Below are positions 57,028 to 64,000 of a stretch of 64,000 nucleotides of DNA, one piece after another. The translations under genes and the position numbers were made by a program. This DNA comes from Polytrichum commune (lineage: Eukaryota > Streptophyta > Polytrichopsida > Polytrichales > Polytrichaceae). The DNA lies in NCBI GenBank assembly GCA_950295325.1, contig OX485803.1, positions 55,691,554 through 55,755,553 of the forward strand. The letters are read 5' to 3'. Under the pieces are notes generated by a model. That model ran no database searches. It was given only the letters and a program-made list of their open reading frames with translations, and was not told where the DNA came from. Position 1 is the first letter of the stretch, and each line of letters begins with the position of its first letter.

Positions 57028-60000
57028 ATGGGAATTGCGGTTGGATCCGAGGATGAGATGGAGGACATGCCAATATCGAATCCCTTGCCACCGCCACCGC
57101 GTCCGCAAGGCAAAGACCGGCGTGACAGAGACCGGAGCAAAGAAGAAGCAGCTGACCGTGCCGAGAACCTGTCCAATGCGGACTTTCGGAAGATGGTAAT
57201 GGATACACCGCGGCGAGGTGAAGAGAAGCAGAAGGAACGACCGCGGAGGTATGCTTATTTGGTTTCCCCCCCTGTTGTGGACACTGCACTAGGGCATATT
57301 TTCTACATGGAAAGAGGTTTAGGGGAAAGATGCCCAAGCTACGAAATTATTCTTTATCTTCCTTCTCTTGTAATGGTCAATGTTGATTAGCTTCTAGGAT
57401 TATGACACAGGGATGCCCAATGTAAAGTATAGTCCTCCTCTGCAATAAGTTCAGGCTGTCGAACTATAGAATGTCGCATTGATGAAAATTTGGCGTTGTG
57501 ACTATCAATTGATCCGTACTAGTAATTTAGAAACAGGGCGACAGATATTTTCTAAATGGAAGAAGTGGAGGGAAAAGATGGTGGAGCTACAAAATTGTTC
57601 TTTATCTCTCCTCTTTGTAGTTGCCAATGTTGATTAGCTTCTAGGTTTGTGACGCAGAGGGATGCCCAATATAGAGTATAGTCCTCGTCTGCAATTGAGT
57701 TCAGGTCTGTAGAACTATAGAATGTCTCAACGTGTGTCATATTTATTACATTGATTAAAAAAATGTAGCGTTGTGACCGACATTTAGTCTAGAATGAAGG
57801 CTACAGATATTCTCTACATGGAAAAGGTTTAGTCCTCATCTGCAATTGTAGAACTTGATGCCCGTCGTATTGATTACATTGATGAAAAATGTAGTGTTTG
57901 TACCATCAACTGGTCTGGTCACACTGTGATTGAGTTTGCATGTAAATATGGCTCTGCGAATGGGGAGCAGGATTTTATTTTGCAGTATATCTTAGATTTG
58001 GTGATATCATACCATTATGTGACGAGTGGAAGTTTTATGTTGGACTTTATACCCGTCCATCAGAGGTGTATTTCCCGGGTGTTTGTGATCAACACTGTCA
58101 CAATCCTATCTCATTCTGACACTTATCACTAAGGAACTAGCATACAAGTTGAAACATTTTGTTGTTGGTGATTGACTCCTTTTAGCAAATTATCCTGTAT
58201 CTTGATGAGTGGAGCTGAACATCAAACAATAGAGGGGAGGGGGACTTTGTGGGAAAGGTTGCAACCCAATTTAATGTTCTGAGGGTATCACATGGACACT
58301 AGTGGAGTTATATTTTTCTTTAAAGTTCCTCTTTGAGAATGGAATCTTACACATGCTAGATGTCCACTTTTTGTAATGACTTGAAAACTCATGGGGTGTT
58401 GTGGCAGTCGTGCCAAACGTGTTGATGACGGAAGCGTTGAAGTTGAAGTTGATGGTGAAAAACGGAAGGATCGCAAGTTTCGACCAAAACTTAACAAAGA
58501 GTGAGTTTATTGGTATCCTTCCTGGCTTTTTCAGGACACCTTGGTTGCACAGGGAAACATTTGGGACCTGTATATCACACTAGGTAGTCACTTACACGTT
58601 ACTAGTTTGGGAATGCTTCACTGGCCTGCCAATGTGCAACTTTAATGCAATCTGGTCTCTAGAGGAGTGGGCTAGTTTCAGATGGTCTCTAGGAAGATTC
58701 TGGCTTGCATTTTTGATAGAGAAGCTTGAGCAAACACTTAACAGAATATGCATATTAAATGTAGTCTGGGGTCTTGGTTGTTTTAATCTTGTGATCTAAT
58801 ATTTTGTTGGTATATGGAATTTGTGGCATTGGGAACAGGGAAGAAAAAGCATTTGAAGACAGTAACTTGCCAAGGTACCGTGATCGAGCTAAAGAACGAC
58901 GAGAGGATGTGAATCCTGATTACGAAGCAACAGCTGCAGAGCTTGGATCGTTGCATGCAGTGGCACCACCTGGCACAGTTGATTTAAGGTATCACACTTT
59001 CAAGTAGTCTGGTGTGTAGTTGGGGTTGTCGCATTGCACATGCTTTGTTTCTTGTTTCAATTGTAATCTAGCAAGACTGGCTGTCACATCTTTGTGGTGA
59101 ATATTGTTTGGGTCCAGCCTGGACTTGTATGGAGGTGACAATCAGGTCAGTGGTGAATATCCTTTTGCTAAGTAAGTTTTACTTGGGGAGGGTTGCAGGA
59201 TTACTGATGCACACAGAATCTCAATTGAGAATTCCAAGTTTCTTGGAGGTAAGCATTGTTCCCTTTCTCTTTTCTCACCAGTTGTAATCCTGTAGCTGAT
59301 CAATGGACTGATTAGAGCAATTCTGATGATCGTTTTCTTTCAAGAATTCCAATCAAAGCCTATCTCTGACTACAAGAATTTGCCAAAATATGTTTGAGAA
59401 CTATAAGTCCTATATATTGATGATTACTTATTGTGATTGTGTGCAGGTGATGTTGAGCATACGCATTTGGTGAAGGGTCTTGATTATGCTTTGTTGCATA
59501 AAATCCGTAGTGAAATTGACAAAGTACCTGAGGATGAGGATAATATCAAGCAGAGGTATTTCGTTGTGGAAGCATCTAAAATTAAGATTAGTATTTGTGT
59601 TACAAAAGCTTCAAGTTTGAATGATTGTGGAGTGGCTTAAATTACAGGAATGATTTTGTTATGCTTGTCCTTTCCTTTGCCCAGTGCATATTTTTCTGGG
59701 ACATTTTGATGTCTGCTCTCTCATTCTCTAACTTTTGAGGTCCAATCTGATTTTTATTTGTTTTGGAATTGCAGCAGACAGCACAAAGAAGATCAGACAA
59801 TGGCATTCCGTAGTGCATCATCTAAGGTAATCAAGCTGGGGCTCAGTTTTGGCATTACTTGCTTCTAACTTGCACAGATCATTCTTTAAAGCACTAGTTT
59901 TGGGATTATCTTGGAGAACACGTTGTCCAGGATTGTGTTGTTCAATCTGTAAGATCACTTGGTTTGTGGCAGTTTGTGGAAACTGTAGTTTTGTTATTTA

Positions 60001-63000
60001 TGAAGTCTGACATGCAGAATAAGTCCATGGCAGAGAAGTTATCTGGACCTATTTGTGATGCAAATGGTTTGGTGGTCATCTATTTGTTCTCATGCTGTTT
60101 TTTTTGGGTGCAGTTGGTGTACCAATGGATTGTGAAGCCACAGGTGACCAGCAAAGTGAATGGGATGTTCTTACCAGGGCGCACAGCTTTTGTTTTTGAT
60201 ATGGTGAGTTTTCTCTTAACTTGGTGAATTGATGTACACTATCAATGTATTTCTTTTTATTTTAGGATGGCAGTCTTGAATCTGCTAGTGGATACTGTTC
60301 TAGTGTGAGAATTAACTATGTTTCCTGGTGGAGGTGGTTCTCCTGTATTAGAAACTTTAGAAATTAAGATATCAGACTTGAGTGCAGTCTAGTTTGTAAC
60401 ATGGAGACATTGGCTAGAGCTCTGACTTGAAATATACATCTGATGTTTGATTGAGAGTAGGATGAAGAATTTGCACACGACATTCCTACCACTGTTCACC
60501 GGAGCAAGGCAGATTGTCCCCCTCCACAGGTGAATGTTTTTGTGCTTATCAATGATTTCTCATCTGTCCTTGTCTTTCTCCTGGTTCTCATCAGGCCACT
60601 ATATGTCTACATGATTAGGGAATGCTTCTGAAAGGTAGTGATAAAACGTACTGTTTGGCAGTGTCCAGTTCATTTTTGAAATCAGTCTTCAGCGTTGCAC
60701 AATTATTATAGTCACCAGATACTCTTCATATTGAGCAGGCATTCTTGAATGCATTGATTTTCAGTAGGTTTGGATCATGCCATTTGCTCAATGAAGGTGT
60801 TGCTTGAGCTGCAGGAAACTGTTACCGTGGGTGTGGATGGCACAGTGTTGGAGCGCATAGCAAAGATCATGGCCTACCTTCGTCTAGGATCTTCTGGGAA
60901 GGTAATTTTATGCCTTTCAAATGTCTTCCTTTGGCTACATTGTCATGTTTTTCTTCTGATCTTCGAATTAGCAGGCATGAAGTGTCTTATTGCTGCTTCA
61001 AGAATATGCTCAGGTGTTGAGTGATTATGTAAGGCACTGCATAGGAGCTTGGGTCCTCGAGCTATGCCTCTATCTGTTTTTATGCTTGGTGATTTTCTTA
61101 TTTCACGCTATCCTAATACAGTGTTTAAAATACATGTTGATGTTCCTATTGATATTTATTTCTGATGTCAATTGCGCAAATTTGTTCTGCAGCACCTAAA
61201 GAAGAAGAAAAAGGACAAGGATTCAAAAGGTGAGGTTTCCTGCCTTTTCCTAGGTGGTATGTTTATGGGAAACAAAGTTGCTAGCATTGTTGTCAAAATT
61301 TACCGATCCTTAAGCATTAGCAATCTTGGCTTCAAGATCAGACATTTGTCTACATTGGCTACACATGCCTAGTAATTACAATATTGGGATTCATTTGAAT
61401 TTCTGGTCTAGTAGTTCTATGTGATGTAAATAAGAAAGACTCAGATTCCTATAGCTCTTCATAGCTCTGGTTTTACTTTTTGTTGCAGGGAGGAGTATGT
61501 CTTCAATGGGAAATGAAACACCTGTACATGGAGGAGAAACAAATGGCACTATAAGCAGGTCACAAGAGGGGGAGATGCTCCCACCACCTCCTCCCCTGCC
61601 CCCTCGATTCTCTGACCTAAGGGAGGCAACCATGCCCACACAAGCAGCACCTAGTATTCCTCCTCCTCCAAGAGAGGATATCTTTGAGGGAGTAGGGTCT
61701 GATTATGTGCCAACTGTGCATGAGGCTGATAGTCCTAAATCTGAAGACATGGAGGAGTCTCCAGGCCGTGATAATGAACGGGTATCTTACTTTACTGAGC
61801 ACTATGGGCCAGTGCCTCCTTCCCAAGATGTTGGCCAAGGCTGGCAGCCTCAAGTATGTTACACTCTTGACCCCCTGATATTGTAGTTTTTGGCAGGGTT
61901 GCCCTTTCTGTATACTTTATATGCAAGGAAGTGTAACAGTAAAGAATGTCACTTCCAAAATCTAGCAATCTGCACTAATAAGTGGTATGAGACCTCTGAA
62001 AGATGTGCGTCAACTATAAATGGAACATGACCACGAATTTTGGAACTTAGACAGAGCCTTACCTTTTTGTCAAGCCTCTGCAAACCCTGGACAATTTAGT
62101 TTGACATGTAATGTGAGCTTTTCTGGCCTCTTGCTGAGTACTATGTTCTTTTCTTGTTTACAGGCTAGTTATGATACTGGCATCCAAGGCCCAGCTATGC
62201 CTTATGCTGGAGGGGAATGGACAGAGTACCCCCAACCTCCCCCGGAACAGTATTCAGGGCCATGGCCTCCTGAGCAGTATGCTGCATACGTGGAGCAATA
62301 TGCTAATGCTGCTGTAAGTGCAATAGGTTTTTTGTGCACAGAAATTGCTGTGTTTTTACCACAACTTAATATGTTGGTTATTTAGTTTTGATATGTAGAA
62401 TTTGTTCAGTGGCATTGATGGTTCTTTGCAAAATTTCAATCTTTTCATCTTGTCATCGGCAGGTATGGTGTCTTTTCCATCATTTTGGGGCTAGCATCTT
62501 TTGGCTACAGGCAATGTTGCCTTCTACTTAGTGTGGCTGAACCAGATTTTTCTTGAGGATTGCAGATCACAGGTGAGTTTGTCAATCCAGAGCTCCAAGA
62601 GGAAGCACACTTGATGACTCAAGAGGAGAAAGACAGGGGCTTGGGATCTGTCTTCAAGCGTGATGACCAGAGGCTGCAGCAACGCAGGGAGCGTGATGAT
62701 CGTGAGAAGGATCCCAATTTCATTTCGGAGAGTTACTCAGAGTGTTATCCAGGGTACCAAGAGTATAACCGTGAGATTGTGGACAGTGATGAAGATGAAG
62801 ACTTGACAAAGATGGATATGGGTGGCCGGGTTAGATTCACTCCCTTTCTTTTTGCTGAAGATACTTGCATGAATTGGAACTATAAGATGGAGCTTCTAGT
62901 GGATGTTTTGATGCTATTCTAGTTATTAAGGTGCCTGGTTGTTTGGATAGCTTTCAGTAAGTCTGAGATTGCTTCTCCTAACAGGCTAAAGGAAGGCTTC

Positions 63001-63266
63001 ACCGTTGGGACTTCGAGTCAGAGGATGATTGGGCCAAATATAATGAGCAGAAGGAAGCCATGCCCAAGGCGGCATTTCAGTTTGGGGTGAAAATGCAAGA
63101 TGGCCGCAAGACACGGAAGCAGAACAAAGACCAGAAGCTCACCAACGAGCTTCACAAAATCAACAAGATTCTGGATCGCAAAAAGACCAAAGGTGGCGGG
63201 TATGATGATGAACCAGGTGGATATGATGAGGATATGGGCACTCCTGCAAAACGGGCTCGAGCTTGA
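57028..63266 (+). CDS. SMU2: SMU2/RED splicing factor homologue, 14 exons
   Basis: Fourteen exons encode 672 residues: 57028-57248, 58408-58500, 58839-58988, 59199-59248, 59447-59555, 59775-59826, 60114-60203, 60461-60529, 60815-60901, 61193-61229, 61489-61853, 62164-62313, 62566-62829, 62985-63266. All phases agree. RED-family landmarks in order are LSNADFRKMVM, YRDRAKERREDVNPDYE, SKFLGGDVEHTHLVKGLDYA, NGMFLPGRTAFVFDMDEEFA, DIPTTVHRSKADCP, ERIAKIMAYLRLG, KKKKKDKD, YSECYPG, a DSDEDEDLTKMD acidic block, LHRWDFESEDDWAKY and PKAAFQFGVKMQDGRKTRK near the C-terminus. A plant-type Pro/Gly-rich insertion (PPPEQY, WPPEQYAAYVEQYANA) lengthens it over human RED. RED/SMU2 partners SMU1 in the spliceosomal B complex. 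Intron 1 has a tandem triplication; exon 6 has a NAGNAG acceptor. Confidence 0.93.
57293..57925 (+). repeat. Tandem triplication in SMU2/RED intron 1
   Basis: Units begin about 57293, 57540 and 57787 (offsets about 249 and 263 bp). Shared landmarks in order are ATTTTCTA-ATGGAA, ATTNTTCTTTATCT, CAATGTTGATTAGCTTCTAG, GGATGCCCAAT, TATAGTCCTC-TCTGCAAT, CTATAGAATGTC and TGATGAAAA. The third unit is internally deleted (about 140 bp). Together they make up over half of the 1159-bp intron. Confidence 0.88.
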
Positions 63267-64000
63267 TGGCCCATCTGACTCTGCACTTTGCCAACCTTTC
63301 CATGTTGGTTGTATGCTTAATTAGGTAGTATCAGTTTATACAATATATCAACTGTAGTTCACCATCCCCAAGTTTTGAAATGTAACTTGGAAAGTAGATG
63401 CATTGAAGTTAGCCGTTCTGAAAATGTGTAAAGCTCAAAGCAGAAGTGTTAGGAACGGGCATGCAACCAACTTTGAAATGTTGCCAGTGGTTTGAGAAGA
63501 TATGCGTGGGATTATTTTCTATACACCTTCAAATGACACCAGCCTGCCTTTACCTACCTAGTTGATGTGGAGTTACATGTGGCCTGAATATGTCCAGCTT
63601 CATTTCTAGGTGGATCAAATGTCTTGATTTCTATGCCACAGGTTTCTTTACATCAAATGTCTCCACAAACACATGAGACTATATTGTGGTTTCCATGAGT
63701 AGATGTCTATTCACTGATATTAGTGTAGCTTCATTGTCTTTTGCATCATGGCAAATGGAGGAAAGAAAAGTCTTATGAGGGAAGATCATCACTCAAATGT
63801 TGTGTATACTAATGTCCAGAGTCCAGACTCTATATATACAAAATGTATTTTACCCAAGTCACCCCCTAGAGAAAAGGAACCAAGTGATTTACTCATTGGA
63901 TCAAATGAAACCCCTCCCTGGTGTTCTTTGTCAAGGTTGAGAGGCTCGCACACCTTCACTAATTTTTTATGTGGGACAAGTGAAATTTCACTGGATTGTG
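63267..64000. other. 3' flank of SMU2/RED, no gene recognised
   Basis: Beyond the stop codon, the first part is presumably the 3' UTR. The rest to the window edge shows no gene, RNA gene or clear repeat. Confidence 0.5.

Noticed and set aside
56909-57337. 142-codon antisense frame over SMU2/RED exon 1
   Set aside because: Shadow frame of a real exon; no family features.
1-64000. tRNA, rRNA or snRNA genes
   Set aside because: No convincing A-box/B-box plus cloverleaf or conserved snRNA core was seen by eye; a covariance-model scan would be decisive.

Overview
This is nuclear DNA from a land plant. Coding regions are split by GT-AG introns. The genes include two SYP1-class plasma-membrane syntaxins, a type-B (membrane-anchored) hexokinase, an ataxin-10/MEE50-type armadillo protein, an SMU2/RED splicing factor and a probable chloroplast protein. 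A leucine-rich-repeat gene with a basic lysine/glycine N-terminus of the kind seen on flagella-associated proteins hints at a seed-free lineage with motile sperm (moss, liverwort, lycophyte or fern). That hint is weak and I cannot name the species.

Layout. 1-2950: degenerate repeats and no convincing gene. 3790-10125 (+): six-exon SMPD4-like protein. 10789-14128 (-): multi-exon LRR gene, convergent with it and invaded by three short inverted-repeat elements. 15287-17199: LINE and Ty1/copia remnants. 19564-21958 (-): two-exon ataxin-10 homologue. 23035-25669 (+): three-exon probable chloroplast protein, possibly PSA3-like. 27833-30543 (-): syntaxin A. 31-38 kb: small transposons and intergenic DNA. 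39058-40617 (+): intronless hexokinase. 41891-43821 (-): syntaxin B, same intron position as A. 44.4-56.4 kb: transposon-rich DNA with a 4.8 kb CACTA-like candidate and a decayed Ty3/gypsy pol. 57028-63266 (+): 14-exon SMU2/RED homologue.

The genes are housekeeping functions (membrane lipid turnover, secretion and cell-plate fusion, sugar phosphorylation and sensing, splicing, plastid biogenesis) and do not form one pathway. The two syntaxins are a local duplication with a hexokinase between them.

The most unusual property is structural. Many genes carry imperfect tandem duplications or triplications of about 120-370 bp at a promoter/5' leader, within an intron or across the 3' end. One copies a start-codon region, one copies an exon end with its splice donor, and one copies the C-terminal coding end. 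Several dispersed repeat families also sit within introns or directly against genes. Exon boundaries were placed by hand from splice consensus, reading-frame phase and remembered family similarity; nothing was aligned.
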